Source: a virus. From it: 62,807 nt of DNA. Each line of letters begins with the position of its first letter. Position 1 is the stretch's first letter. Shown here one piece after another: positions 6,476 to 13,871 of the stretch. A program made the translations under genes and the position numbers. The notes under the pieces were generated by a model. That model did no database searches, was not told the origin of the DNA, and saw nothing but the letters and a program-made list of their open reading frames with translations. The DNA is taken from positions 1 to 62,807 of IMG/VR virus record IMGVR_UViG_3300023184_000122. One strand, written 5' to 3'.

Positions 6476-7528
6476 ATGACTACTCTAAAAGAGAAATACA
6501 AAGAACTAAGTCCTAATCTTTCACCGACTTATTGGGAAATGATTATAGATGTAGCAACGCAAGGAGTAAATGAAAATGCGTCAAAGCAATTATCTACCAA
6601 TGTGCTTCCGCAAGGACGCTATGTTGAGAGAGCGATTGGCTCTGACAGAAAAGCACGCAAAACAAAGGCAGACGCTCTCGTGAGTGTTGAGGCTTTGGGT
6701 GGCGAAAGTATTTACTTGCGTCCTAATGGTTCTGCCTACCATGCTCGTATATGGGGTCAAAACAAAGATGTAGAAGTTTTACGCAAAGCAAGAGAAGCAA
6801 CAAAGCAATCAGTTCTAACTGGTGTTGGACAACCAATGTTCGCCATGCTTTATGGAGTTCCCGGAACAGGTAAAACTGCGCTGGTTGAGGCTTCTTTTGG
6901 CGAAGGTGTTCGCACACTACTTGGAAATGGTGATGTAGAAGTTGCCGACCTAATTGGTTCTTATGTCCAAACTCCAAGTGGAAACTTTGAGTGGGTTGAT
7001 GGCGACCTAGTTAAGTCAGCAGAAAATGGGGAAGTTTATTTCATAGATGAGATTGGTCTGATTGACCCTAAGGTTCTTTCAGTTATTTACAATCTTATGG
7101 ACGGAAAAAGAGAGATAACAATTACTGCTAATCCTGAAAGAGGAACAGTAAAATCTCACCCTGATTTTTATGTAGTTGCCGCAACTAATCCAAAGGCTCC
7201 GGGTGTAAGACTTAGCGAAGCATTACTATCTCGCTTTGTTGTCCAAGCAGAAATGACAACTGATTGGAACTTGGCTCGCAGTTTAGGAGTGCCAACACAA
7301 ATGGTAACTTGCGCACAAAACTTGTATCGCAAAGTTCTGAATAAAGAAAGAATAAGTTGGTCGCCACAAATGCGAGAACTTCTCGCCTTTCGTGATATAG
7401 CAACAACTTTCGGAACTGAGTTTGCTATTGCCAACATGATTGCGTCAGCCCCAACTGACGATAGGGCAGTAGTCGCAGATGTTCTAACCCGAGCGTATGG
7501 GGTAGAAGCAAAGCCTGCCAAAATCTAA
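6476..7528 (+). CDS. MoxR-type AAA+ ATPase
   Basis: A 350-residue protein with Walker A GVPGTGKT at 127-134, Walker B VYFIDE at 187-192, sensor 1 AATNP at 235-239 and a candidate arginine finger in LLSRF at 251-255. An additional roughly 110-residue N-terminal segment precedes the ATPase core. The organisation fits the MoxR/RavA/CbbQ branch, whose members remodel partner proteins together with a VWA-domain protein. The next gene encodes exactly such a partner, although it has its own promoter. Shine-Dalgarno AAAGGGG. The stop codon lies in a small inverted repeat (7522-7539). Confidence 0.9.
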   Translation: MTTLKEKYKELSPNLSPTYWEMIIDVATQGVNENASKQLSTNVLPQGRYVERAIGSDRKARKTKADALVSVEALGGESIYLRPNGSAYHARIWGQNKDVEVLRKAREATKQSVLTGVGQPMFAMLYGVPGTGKTALVEASFGEGVRTLLGNGDVEVADLIGSYVQTPSGNFEWVDGDLVKSAENGEVYFIDEIGLIDPKVLSVIYNLMDGKREITITANPERGTVKSHPDFYVVAATNPKAPGVRLSEALLSRFVVQAEMTTDWNLARSLGVPTQMVTCAQNLYRKVLNKERISWSPQMRELLAFRDIATTFGTEFAIANMIASAPTDDRAVVADVLTRAYGVEAKPAKI

Positions 7529-7553
7529 TTTATTAGATTGGCTGGGTAGGGTC

Positions 7554-7586
7554 GAGAGCGTGTTTCTCTAGGTGAAACTCGCTCTC
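7554..7586 (+). terminator. Strong hairpin after AAA+ gene
   Basis: GAGAGCGTGTTTC pairs with GAAACTCGCTCTC (one mismatch) around a 7-base loop. No T-run follows, so it may be a weak terminator or an RNA-processing or mRNA-end structure between the ATPase gene and the next promoter. Confidence 0.5.
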
Positions 7587-7596
7587 CCCTATTAAC

Positions 7597-7625
7597 TTGA
7601 CAATAAATACCTAGTATGCAATAAT
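7597..7625 (+). promoter_or_regulatory. Promoter, TATGNAATAAT family
   Basis: TTGACA (7597-7602), 12 bases, TATGCAATAAT (7615-7625); AATAAT is 17 bases from the -35. The same arrangement occurs at 9959 and 13177. Confidence 0.75.
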
Positions 7626-7650
7626 TAGATTAACAAAGGGGGTAGTAAAA

Positions 7651-9426
7651 ATGGCTCATATAAAAATGAGTGAAACTCGTGCCGAAGCCACACCTAAAGA
7701 GTGGTTAGGGATTGGTAGAGATGTTGGGCAGTTAGCAAACAAATGGTCGCTTCGTGAGGACTTGGTTGCTTATGTTGGTCCGGGTGCTGGTGGCTCTGCG
7801 CCTGCGTGTTACAACCCAATGACAGCAGAAGTAGAAGTAAATGTTGATGTCGCTTTCGGAAAAGGAGTTACTCCACTAGAGATTGGTGATATTTCTAATC
7901 GCTCTACTCAGTATGAGTTTCCTAAAGCAACTGGCGCAATTATTCATGAAGCCTTTCATGCTCGCTTCTCAGGTTGGTCTATGCCTAAAGCGTATGAGGA
8001 ATTAGAAAAAGATGAATACAAAGCCTTAATTTTATTAGAGGAAAGTCGTATTGAGTATCAGGGTGTTGTTGCTAATCCAAAGGCTCGTGCCTTCCTTCGC
8101 TCTTGCGCTATGGAAATTGTTATTGGTGATACAAAAGATATGGAAAATGAAACACAAACGCAATCGCTAACTAATCTTGTTGGACTTGTTCATGCTCGTA
8201 TTGACGCTGGTATCTTAGATGAACATGAAGTAAAAGATGTAACTACAATTATTGAGAAGCAACTTGGTCTTGATGTTATTTCTAAATTAAGAGAAGTAGT
8301 TCGTAAAGCACAACTTCATGATAACCACAGGGACGCAACAGAACTTTATCCACTAGCAAAAGAGTGGGCAAAGATTGTTCGTGATACTGCTAAAGAGCGT
8401 GGAGATGAAAACGCTGGTGAAGGTATGAAAATGCCTAAAGAACTTCTTAAAGCAATCATGGGCGCACTTGGAGAAGCAAGTGGTTCAGTAGAACTAAATA
8501 ACTTTGGCGAACTTGCCGAGCAAGAACAATCTGAGGATTGGAAAGAGGAAGTTAAGGCTAAGGCTTCTGACGCTAATGAGCAGAAAGAAAATGAAGTGGT
8601 GGCTCAGAAAGTATTCAGTAAGAGTTCAGGTCCGGGTCAATCAGATACTAACAGCACTTTAATTGAGAGTAGAGAACCTACCTTTGAGGAATTGCGTGCT
8701 TCTTTAATTATTGGTGAAGCGTTAGAAAAAGCCAAGTATCGTGAGAGAGATGAATTACAAGTTTCTAGTTCCGTTCCACCCGGACGACTTCGCTCTCGTG
8801 CTATTGTCCAAAATACTGCTTATCGTGCTAGAGGACAAATGGCACAAGCAAAACCTTTCCGTAGAACAGTTCGCAAACACACAGACGAACCAACTCTTAA
8901 TGTTGGTGTAATGGTTGATATTTCAGGTTCTATGGGAAGTGCTATGAACCCAATGGCTACAACTGCGTGGGTAATGAGTGAAGCAGTAAATCGTATTCAG
9001 GGAAACTGCGCTATGGTTTATTACGGAAATGATGTATTCCCAACTTTATCTGCTGGACAAAGATTAAGTAAAGTAAATGTTTATTCTGCTTCGGACGGAA
9101 CTGAAAAGTTTCAGAAAGCCTTCCAAGCACTAGACGGCTCACTAAACTTACTTCACGGAACTGGCGCAAGACTTCTAGTAATTGTTTCTGACGGCGAATA
9201 CACTCCTGAGGAAAACAAAAGAGCAAGAGAAGTTATGGAAAAATGTAAAGCGTCAGGCGTTGCGGTTTTATGGTTGCCCTTTGATGAAGGCAGAAGTGCG
9301 AAAGATATTGGTGGAGATTACGCCGAGATTGTTCTAAATATAAATCAACCTGCTGAAACTGCCGAAGTTATTGGCAGGTCAGCGCAAGCAGTTATGACAA
9401 GAATTGGTGAGCGTGAAAGTGCTTAA
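7651..9426 (+). CDS. HExxH metallopeptidase-like / VWA-domain protein (partner of MoxR ATPase)
   Basis: The 591-residue protein joins two parts. The N-terminal third contains HEAFH (99-103), an HExxH zinc motif, and about 27 residues later LLEESRIE (around 128-135), which could give the third ligand. This layout recalls DUF2201-type putative metallopeptidases. A charged middle linker follows. The C-terminal third is a von Willebrand factor A domain with the metal-ion site DISGS at 423-427 and VSDGEYT near 512-518. VWA proteins act as adaptors for MoxR AAA+ ATPases, and the ATPase is immediately upstream. The start has a strong AAAGGGGG site. It may be likened to CobT/ViaA-type proteins; the substrate is unknown. 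Confidence 0.85.
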   Translation: MAHIKMSETRAEATPKEWLGIGRDVGQLANKWSLREDLVAYVGPGAGGSAPACYNPMTAEVEVNVDVAFGKGVTPLEIGDISNRSTQYEFPKATGAIIHEAFHARFSGWSMPKAYEELEKDEYKALILLEESRIEYQGVVANPKARAFLRSCAMEIVIGDTKDMENETQTQSLTNLVGLVHARIDAGILDEHEVKDVTTIIEKQLGLDVISKLREVVRKAQLHDNHRDATELYPLAKEWAKIVRDTAKERGDENAGEGMKMPKELLKAIMGALGEASGSVELNNFGELAEQEQSEDWKEEVKAKASDANEQKENEVVAQKVFSKSSGPGQSDTNSTLIESREPTFEELRASLIIGEALEKAKYRERDELQVSSSVPPGRLRSRAIVQNTAYRARGQMAQAKPFRRTVRKHTDEPTLNVGVMVDISGSMGSAMNPMATTAWVMSEAVNRIQGNCAMVYYGNDVFPTLSAGQRLSKVNVYSASDGTEKFQKAFQALDGSLNLLHGTGARLLVIVSDGEYTPEENKRAREVMEKCKASGVAVLWLPFDEGRSAKDIGGDYAEIVLNINQPAETAEVIGRSAQAVMTRIGERESA

Positions 9427-9437
9427 CCAAAAAGAAC

Positions 9438-9473
9438 GAGTGGAACTCCTTCCACCCCTTTGGGGTTTCACTC
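9438..9473 (+). terminator. 12-bp hairpin, no T-run
   Basis: GAGTGGAACTCC pairs with GGGGTTTCACTC (two G-U pairs) around a 12-base loop. It follows the VWA gene and precedes the next start. It is probably the end of that transcript. Confidence 0.5.
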
Positions 9474-9500
9474 TGCTAGTTATTTGCGGCAGCGGCGAAA

Positions 9501-9514
9501 GCAAAAAGTAAAAA
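9501..9514 (+). repeat. Dispersed 14-mer GCAAAAAGTAAAAA
   Basis: Exact copy lying directly in front of the ATG at 9517, occupying the place where a ribosome site would be. Confidence 0.85.
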
Positions 9515-9516
9515 AT

Positions 9517-9969
9517 ATGGAAAGAGATGAAAGCAAGTTTGTTATTAAATACGCATCTCACATGTTGCCTTCGGCTGGACTTAAAACTTATGGCATCACA
9601 AGATTTGATGCTTGTTTCTATGCTGGTGAAGGTCATATAGCCACAGTTTTATATGAAGGCTTTGCCGTTGATATTTATTGCGACGGAGATACAAAAATAT
9701 ATAACCGAAGCACAGATCAGTATTACACGGGCGGTGCGGATTTAATATTAGGCGGCTTTGATACGGACACTAAGTTTCATAAAGCAACTGAGGACGAGAG
9801 CCTAGTTATGGATATGAACTCTTGGTTTGACCTTTACTGCTACGGAGAACACTTTGATATGCCAAGTCACATGTTGAACGAGGCTATTGATATGGCAAAA
9901 GAGTATGTCTATGCGGAGTATTTCAATGCGGAGACACTTCTTGGCATGCCTGACATGCTTGACAAATAA
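9517..9969 (+). CDS. Hypothetical protein
   Basis: A 150-residue acidic protein; not recognised. I start it at ATG 9517 because the only longer in-frame start (TTG 9460) would put the hairpin and the repeat inside the coding region. No Shine-Dalgarno is visible: the repeat copy abuts the ATG. The C-terminal part (EAIDMAKEYVYAEYFNAETLL) is helical. The next promoter's -35 overlaps its stop codon. Confidence 0.6.
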   Translation: MERDESKFVIKYASHMLPSAGLKTYGITRFDACFYAGEGHIATVLYEGFAVDIYCDGDTKIYNRSTDQYYTGGADLILGGFDTDTKFHKATEDESLVMDMNSWFDLYCYGEHFDMPSHMLNEAIDMAKEYVYAEYFNAETLLGMPDMLDK

Positions 9970-9987
9970 AGACTATTATGAAATAAT
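9959..9987 (+). promoter_or_regulatory. Promoter, TATGNAATAAT family
   Basis: TTGACA (9959-9964), 12 bases, TATGAAATAAT (9977-9987). The -35 overlaps the end of the upstream gene. Confidence 0.72.
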
Positions 9988-10018
9988 ATATTTAAAGCGA
10001 AAGGGGAAAAAGTAAAAA

Positions 10019-10552
10019 ATGCATACATGTCAGATTATGTTAGTAGAGGCTGATAGCGCAGAGGAGGCTCTGAGTTATGTAAGAGGCACGATTACCCATG
10101 CGGAAACTCCTTACCCTGCTTGGTCTGATTGGCACGGAGGTTTAGGTGAGGGTTTGGCTGGACGCTGGTCTGGATTGTTTCTAGGCTGGGAAGAGAACCG
10201 AGATGTTCTTTGCTACGCCGAGAATAAAGTTTTAGCAGATGACATTATTAAAGAGTTTGTTTCTTACCGAATAACTGAAGCCAAAAACCTTTGGGACGAA
10301 ATGAAAAAAGGAATTGGGTTTGATGTAGAGAAATCAATATCTGAATATAATCCTTACGAACAAAGATTTGACGATAGTGGTATGAATATGTGGCGACTAC
10401 AAAGAATTTCCAAGATACTAAATAATGATTGGTGTTCTGATACTGGCGTATATGACTTACAAGAGCATACGGCTAACTTGCAATACTTTAAGGATAGGCT
10501 TGACAAAAATCCTGAAAAGCAATATCTTGTTCCAGTAGACTTTCACTTTTAA
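10019..10552 (+). CDS. Hypothetical protein
   Basis: A 177-residue Trp-rich acidic protein (WSDWHGGLGEGLAGRWSGLFLGW). The ribosome site AAAGGGG is followed directly by AAAAAGTAAAAA, a partial copy of the dispersed repeat, and then ATG. The Gly/Trp-rich segment loosely recalls GRWAGD of the protein at 3785. Not recognised. Confidence 0.6.
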   Translation: MHTCQIMLVEADSAEEALSYVRGTITHAETPYPAWSDWHGGLGEGLAGRWSGLFLGWEENRDVLCYAENKVLADDIIKEFVSYRITEAKNLWDEMKKGIGFDVEKSISEYNPYEQRFDDSGMNMWRLQRISKILNNDWCSDTGVYDLQEHTANLQYFKDRLDKNPEKQYLVPVDFHF

Positions 10553-10563
10553 GATAAGGGGTA

Positions 10564-10788
10564 ATGATGACAAGTAATACAACAGTTTTAATGCGGACAC
10601 CAACATGTTTAATGTGTAGTGCTGGTGGGTTTGTAGAAGTTTTTTCTGAAGGATATATGAAATACAAAAGAGGTGCGGCAATACAAGAGGCTTTTCCTGA
10701 ACTAGACAAATCTTTAAGAGAACAAATTATTTCGGGAACTCACCCAAAGTGCTGGGAGAGTATGACAGCCGGATTGGAGAACGAGTAA
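10564..10788 (+). CDS. Small Cys-containing conserved phage protein
   Basis: A 74-residue protein with CLMC near residue 15, GAAIQEAFPELDKSLREQIISG and then THPKCWE. The CxxC...AIQ-AFP...GTHPxCW pattern recalls short hypothetical proteins in mycobacteriophages and relatives. A second ATG at 10567 is an equally good start. The stop overlaps the next start by a base (TAATG). Possibly zinc-binding through CxxC plus HPKC. Confidence 0.65.
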   Translation: MMTSNTTVLMRTPTCLMCSAGGFVEVFSEGYMKYKRGAAIQEAFPELDKSLREQIISGTHPKCWESMTAGLENE

Positions 10789-10925
10789 TGATAACTTGCC
10801 AAAGTTGCGGTTGGGAGATTACAACTGATTTTGATTTGTGGATAGACAGTATGGGCGGTGCGGTTTGCTTCTGGGACAAAGGAGTAGAAAAACCACACTA
10901 CCCACGAGTATTGGTTTCAGCGTAA
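10788..10925 (+). CDS. Micro zinc-ribbon-like protein (45 aa)
   Basis: It begins MITCQSCGW with a CxxC knuckle and has a further Cys and His downstream. It is coupled to the previous gene by TAATG. Just after the stop comes an exact copy of the dispersed repeat. Function unknown. Confidence 0.5.
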   Translation: MITCQSCGWEITTDFDLWIDSMGGAVCFWDKGVEKPHYPRVLVSA

Positions 10926-10927
10926 AA

Positions 10928-10941
10928 GCAAAAAGTAAAAA
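10928..10941 (+). repeat. Dispersed 14-mer GCAAAAAGTAAAAA
   Basis: Exact copy two bases after the stop of the 10788 gene and about 20 bases before the next promoter's -35. Confidence 0.85.
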
Positions 10942-10959
10942 TCAGGTGGTTGTTGCTGC

Positions 10960-10987
10960 TTGACTTTTTATTTTAAACTGATATTAT
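10960..10987 (+). promoter_or_regulatory. Promoter
   Basis: TTGACT (10960-10965), 16 bases, TATTAT (10982-10987), upstream of the DUF3846-like gene with a GAAAAGGGG ribosome site. Confidence 0.6.
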
Positions 10988-11014
10988 TAGATCAACAGTA
11001 AGAAAAGGGGAAAA

Positions 11015-11389
11015 ATGGAAAAGCAAAAAGCAGTAATCATTTCAACAGAAGGACACAAGTCCGTCGTTGAGTTTGAGTTTCAAAAGTCTTATCAACTACT
11101 TAGTGATGCCGTAGGTGGCATGATTGAGTGTGTTAGTTTAAAAGATGCGGACTTATGGTGCAATGAAAATGGCATCGCTGAAGGTCTGGAGTTAAACATG
11201 ATTGCTTCGGCTATCTACTCAGATGCTTTCAATGCGAGTAATCCAATTCTAGGTAATGTAATTATTACTGGAAGCGTTGATGCTGAGGGTGAGACTTTAG
11301 GTCTTACTGACGAGCAAGTCGCTTACTGGCTGGGCTATGACAAAAAAGTTATACCTACCGCCTATCTAATGAGTAGCATGTATAGATAA
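11015..11389 (+). CDS. DUF3846-like protein
   Basis: A 124-residue protein. YQLLSDAVGGMIECVSL, DLWCNENGIAEGLELN, ILGNVIITGSVDAEGETLGLTDEQV follow the order expected for DUF3846 (roughly: residue-rich VGG-IE, W-NE-G, GN-V-TG, G-T-LT). The family is common in phages and mobile elements of actinobacteria and other bacteria; its function is unknown to me. Single-gene transcription unit with its own promoter and a strong terminator. Confidence 0.75.
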   Translation: MEKQKAVIISTEGHKSVVEFEFQKSYQLLSDAVGGMIECVSLKDADLWCNENGIAEGLELNMIASAIYSDAFNASNPILGNVIITGSVDAEGETLGLTDEQVAYWLGYDKKVIPTAYLMSSMYR

Positions 11390-11403
11390 TAAACTTCCCA
11401 CAA

Positions 11404-11440
11404 AAGAAGATCTGGCTAACGCTGGATCTTCTTTTTTTTT
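11404..11440 (+). terminator. Rho-independent terminator
   Basis: AGAAGATC (11405-11412) pairs with GATCTTCT (11425-11432), continuing into a run of nine T. A textbook terminator for the 11015 gene. Confidence 0.85.
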
Positions 11441-11484
11441 GTAAAAGTTGTTTGGAAGTCTGCGGCCCTGGCGGCTCTAACATA

Positions 11485-11498
11485 GCAAAAAGTAAAAA
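11485..11498 (+). repeat. Dispersed 14-mer GCAAAAAGTAAAAA
   Basis: Exact copy in the intergenic gap, 41 bases after AAGTTGTTT (about 11444) and 12-20 bases before GCCGCTGCC, forming a composite module. Confidence 0.85.
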
Positions 11499-11559
11499 AA
11501 TCACTTGGCTGCCGCTGCCAGGTCCATAAAAATATTTTAGACTTTCCTGACTTTTAGAC

Positions 11560-11588
11560 TTGACTTTCCTAGAACAAGGGCGTATTGT
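11560..11588 (+). promoter_or_regulatory. Promoter with GTCAGGAARGT-type motif
   Basis: TTGACT (11560-11565), 17 bases, TATTGT (11583-11588). ACTTTCCTGAC (11541-11551) just upstream is the reverse complement of GTCAGGAAAGT, seen at four other sites; a half copy overlaps the -35. Confidence 0.6.
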
Positions 11589-11642
11589 GCGTTATGTAAG
11601 TGAGAAACTCTCTCTTACAAAAACGAAAGGAAAAAAGACACA

Positions 11643-12047
11643 ATGACTAATAAAGTCAAAGGTGTTGTAGATACAGTAGTAGCAATTCGCTCTACAACTA
11701 CAACTATCAAGAACGATACAAAAGTAATCGCTCTTGACGAAACTAATGCTAAAGAACTTCTAGCGAAGTTCGAGGCAAACAAGGCAGACAAGGCAACCTT
11801 AGAAGCCCAATACAAAGAACTACAATCCGAAATCTACTCACTTCTTGGATACAAGAAGGTAGGCGATAAATGGATAGGTGTCGCAGAGGAAGGCACTATT
11901 GACGGAGTTTCCGTTATCAAAGTAGGAACACAAACTCGCACGAACTTTGATAAAGAAAAGTTTTTACAGGAAAATCCTGAACTTCTACCACTTGTTGAGG
12001 CTTTCACTTCACAAAGCACCAACACAATTCTAAAAACAACTCGGTAA
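11643..12047 (+). CDS. Hypothetical protein, weakly like exonuclease C-terminal region
   Basis: A 134-residue protein with a coiled-coil-like middle (LLAKFEANKADKATLEAQYKEL in pieces) and then IDGVSVIKVGTQTRTNFDKEKFLQENPEL. The second half resembles the segment found after the nuclease domain of YqaJ/RecB-like phage exonucleases, where a Trp/Arg-Thr stretch precedes a Lys/His-rich helix. No nuclease residues are present, so it would be a free-standing accessory piece at most. Shine-Dalgarno GAAAGGAAAA. Terminator follows directly. Confidence 0.5.
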   Translation: MTNKVKGVVDTVVAIRSTTTTIKNDTKVIALDETNAKELLAKFEANKADKATLEAQYKELQSEIYSLLGYKKVGDKWIGVAEEGTIDGVSVIKVGTQTRTNFDKEKFLQENPELLPLVEAFTSQSTNTILKTTR

Positions 12048-12058
12048 TAATTAAAAAG

Positions 12059-12085
12059 AAGCCCCCGCTTAATTGCGGGGGTTTC
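12059..12085 (+). terminator. Rho-independent terminator
   Basis: CCCCCGC-TTAATT-GCGGGGG followed by TTT. It separates the 11643 gene from the 12104 gene; read-through must feed the latter, since no promoter is evident between them. Confidence 0.7.
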
Positions 12086-12103
12086 CCAACAACAAGGGGA
12101 AAA

Positions 12104-12568
12104 ATGACTACAAAGACAATAACAATAGGTGAAGCAGTAAAATCTTTTAACTTTCTTGCCACTAACTTTATGGAAACAAATGAGTTAGACAAAGAAGCGT
12201 TAGAAATATCTAGTAAAGCATTAAGTAAAAATTTACTACTTCGTGATTACTTTATGGGTATGCCGAAAGACTTTGGACTACCTTTTATGATTTCTCTATG
12301 TAAAAAAATGATAAGTGAAGTGGATAGTTCAGAACTTCTTGACCTATACGCAATTTATTCAGCGTTTTTATATGAGAACGAGGAAAGCGAACTTGCTTTA
12401 GATAACCTAAATAAAGCGTTAGAGATAGATGATAAACACCCACTAACAAAACTTTTAGTTCGTGTTTATGAAACCGCTTGGGAAGCAAGTGCTTTCTCCG
12501 AGATGAGAAGTGCTATCCACAGTAAAGTAATTGCCGACACAAAGAAACACGCAGAAAAAGAAATCTAA
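12104..12568 (+). CDS. TPR-like helical hypothetical protein
   Basis: A 154-residue all-helical protein. The segment DLYAIYSAFLYENEESELAL and DNLNKALEIDDKHPLTKLL has tetratricopeptide character (paired helices, A at turns, NKALEID). It may be a protein-interaction scaffold. Shine-Dalgarno AAGGGG. Terminators lie on both sides. Confidence 0.6.
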   Translation: MTTKTITIGEAVKSFNFLATNFMETNELDKEALEISSKALSKNLLLRDYFMGMPKDFGLPFMISLCKKMISEVDSSELLDLYAIYSAFLYENEESELALDNLNKALEIDDKHPLTKLLVRVYETAWEASAFSEMRSAIHSKVIADTKKHAEKEI

Positions 12569-12579
12569 AATAAAAGGAG

Positions 12580-12605
12580 AAGCCCCGCTTGAGTGCGGGG
12601 TTTTT
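12580..12605 (+). terminator. Rho-independent terminator
   Basis: CCCCGC-TTGAGT-GCGGGG followed by TTTTT. It is nearly the same hairpin as the one at 12059, suggesting duplication of the terminator. Confidence 0.8.
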
Positions 12606-12620
12606 CTTTATGCGGTAATA

Positions 12621-12634
12621 GCAAAAAGTAAAAA
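12621..12634 (+). repeat. Dispersed 14-mer GCAAAAAGTAAAAA
   Basis: Exact copy preceded by AATA, between the terminator and the leaderless promoter at 12673. Confidence 0.85.
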
Positions 12635-12672
12635 TTTACCAAGATGCCCAGTGCGACACGACTAAGAACAAC

Positions 12673-12701
12673 TTGCCAAAGTAGGACATGTCTGTTAGTA
12701 T
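12673..12701 (+). promoter_or_regulatory. Leaderless promoter, TTGCCA/TAGTATCTG family
   Basis: TTGCCA (12673-12678), 17 bases, TAGTAT (12696-12701). ACTTGCCAA, ACATG and TAGTATCTG recur in the promoter at 15799. The ATG at 12709 falls at the expected transcription start. Confidence 0.65.
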
Positions 12702-12708
12702 CTGCTTT

Positions 12709-13164
12709 ATGAAAATAAATAAAACACCAAGATTGATGTCGAGAGGCATAGCCGACCCGGTTAAAGCGTTTGGTCAATGCTTGTGGCAATCAAAACTTTA
12801 TGCAAAAAAACATAATCAAGGTTTAATTAGAATTACTGGTGCAAATTATGGAAAAAGAGAGCATTGGGCTATCTACACCGATATAGGTCAAGAGGGTAAT
12901 GAAAGATTTTTATACAGTTATGGATTAAGCGGAGTGATAATTGATTTAACCGCTAGACAATTTGATGAAACTCTTCCCGCAAGATACGAAGATGAAGCCT
13001 CTGAATGGATGGATAAGGCTTGTTTATGGTTGGGCGATAACTTAAATTATGAGTTGTATTTAACATTTGATTCTCAAGCAGAGCCAATTAGTTGGGGCTG
13101 TTGGGAATTAGACAACGACGGAATTGAATTATCTAGAAAAATGATGGGTCAATGGAATATATAG
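12709..13164 (+). CDS. Hypothetical protein, leaderless
   Basis: A 151-residue protein when started at ATG 12709. An in-frame ATG at 12688 would place the start inside the promoter, before its -10 box, so it is rejected. There is no Shine-Dalgarno, consistent with leaderless translation. The sequence is aromatic-rich and acidic (DEASEWMDKACLWLGDNLNYELYL); no family recognised. It is flanked by its own promoter and the next one. Confidence 0.6.
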   Translation: MKINKTPRLMSRGIADPVKAFGQCLWQSKLYAKKHNQGLIRITGANYGKREHWAIYTDIGQEGNERFLYSYGLSGVIIDLTARQFDETLPARYEDEASEWMDKACLWLGDNLNYELYLTFDSQAEPISWGCWELDNDGIELSRKMMGQWNI

Positions 13165-13176
13165 TTATTAGGTAGT

Positions 13177-13205
13177 TTGACTTATTGACTAAAGTATGTA
13201 ATAAT
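13177..13205 (+). promoter_or_regulatory. Promoter, TATGNAATAAT family
   Basis: TTGACT (13177-13182), 12 bases, TATGTAATAAT (13195-13205). A second TTGACT at 13185 lies inside the spacer. It drives the 13232-14670 operon. Confidence 0.72.
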
Positions 13206-13231
13206 ACGGATATCAGGGAAAGGGGAAACAA

Positions 13232-13483
13232 ATGAACTCTGAGGTATTAGAACTAAAGTTAAACGAAGAGGAAGCGGGCTTCGTAAATATGGGTTTGGCA
13301 TTGCTATTAGAAATGCTTGGCTCTGATATAGATGGCTGGAAAAATAAAAAGGATACTTCTATGGATAAATTATTCTTTCTAATGGATACCAAAATTGGAG
13401 TTGCTAACCTTTGGCGCAAGGTGCTTATCACCGCTGGGGCTGACCCCGAAACAATTGCTGAACATTTAAGAGAGCAGGAGTAA
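13232..13483 (+). CDS. Hypothetical helical protein
   Basis: An 83-residue helical protein (LKLNEEEAGFVNMGLALLLEML). Shine-Dalgarno AAAGGGG. It is the first gene of a six-gene operon with 2- to 8-base overlaps or gaps. Not recognised. Confidence 0.6.
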   Translation: MNSEVLELKLNEEEAGFVNMGLALLLEMLGSDIDGWKNKKDTSMDKLFFLMDTKIGVANLWRKVLITAGADPETIAEHLREQE

Positions 13484-13485
13484 TC

Positions 13486-13698
13486 ATGGCTGGGCACATT
13501 ACAGTTAGAGAGTTGATTGACAACTTGATGAAGGTAGAGAATTTAGACTCGCCTGTTATCTATCAGTATTATATTGGCGAACACTTTGAGGTTTCGGATA
13601 AAGTATTTGCTGAAGTTGCTAACGAGTATGAGTCTGTAATTCCATGTCTAACAAATTCTTACGACATGATTTATCAGACAGTTAAGGAAAGGGTGTAA
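13486..13698 (+). CDS. Hypothetical protein
   Basis: A 70-residue acidic protein opening MAGHITVRELIDNLMKV, a pattern common in small phage proteins of unknown role (TV-eLi--L). The ribosome site AGGAG lies in the end of the previous gene, 2 bases away. Confidence 0.6.
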   Translation: MAGHITVRELIDNLMKVENLDSPVIYQYYIGEHFEVSDKVFAEVANEYESVIPCLTNSYDMIYQTVKERV

Positions 13699-13703
13699 TA
13701 ACT

Positions 13704-13871
13704 ATGATTAAAGAAGTAGAGTTGGAATACACAGTAGATACTCTTGCTAAGTTGGTAAGAGATAACTACGGAAAGAACGCTGTTGAGTATCTAGTTGGTA
13801 GATTAACTAGTGTGATAACTGAGAAACAACTCAAGGCTTTGATTGACTATGAAAAGGGAATAGATGGATAA
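13704..13871 (+). CDS. Small hypothetical protein (55 aa)
   Basis: ATG 13704 to TAA 13871, Shine-Dalgarno AAGGAAAGGG in the previous gene's end. It is helical with alternating charge (EVELEYTVDTLAKLV). It overlaps the next gene by 8 bases. Not recognised. Confidence 0.55.
   Translation: MIKEVELEYTVDTLAKLVRDNYGKNAVEYLVGRLTSVITEKQLKALIDYEKGIDG

Noticed and set aside
9460-9516. TTG start for the 9517 gene
   Set aside because: It would translate a hairpin and the dispersed repeat; the ATG at 9517 is simpler.
12688-12708. Upstream ATG for the 12709 gene
   Set aside because: The ATG lies before the -10 box, so it would not be transcribed from that promoter.
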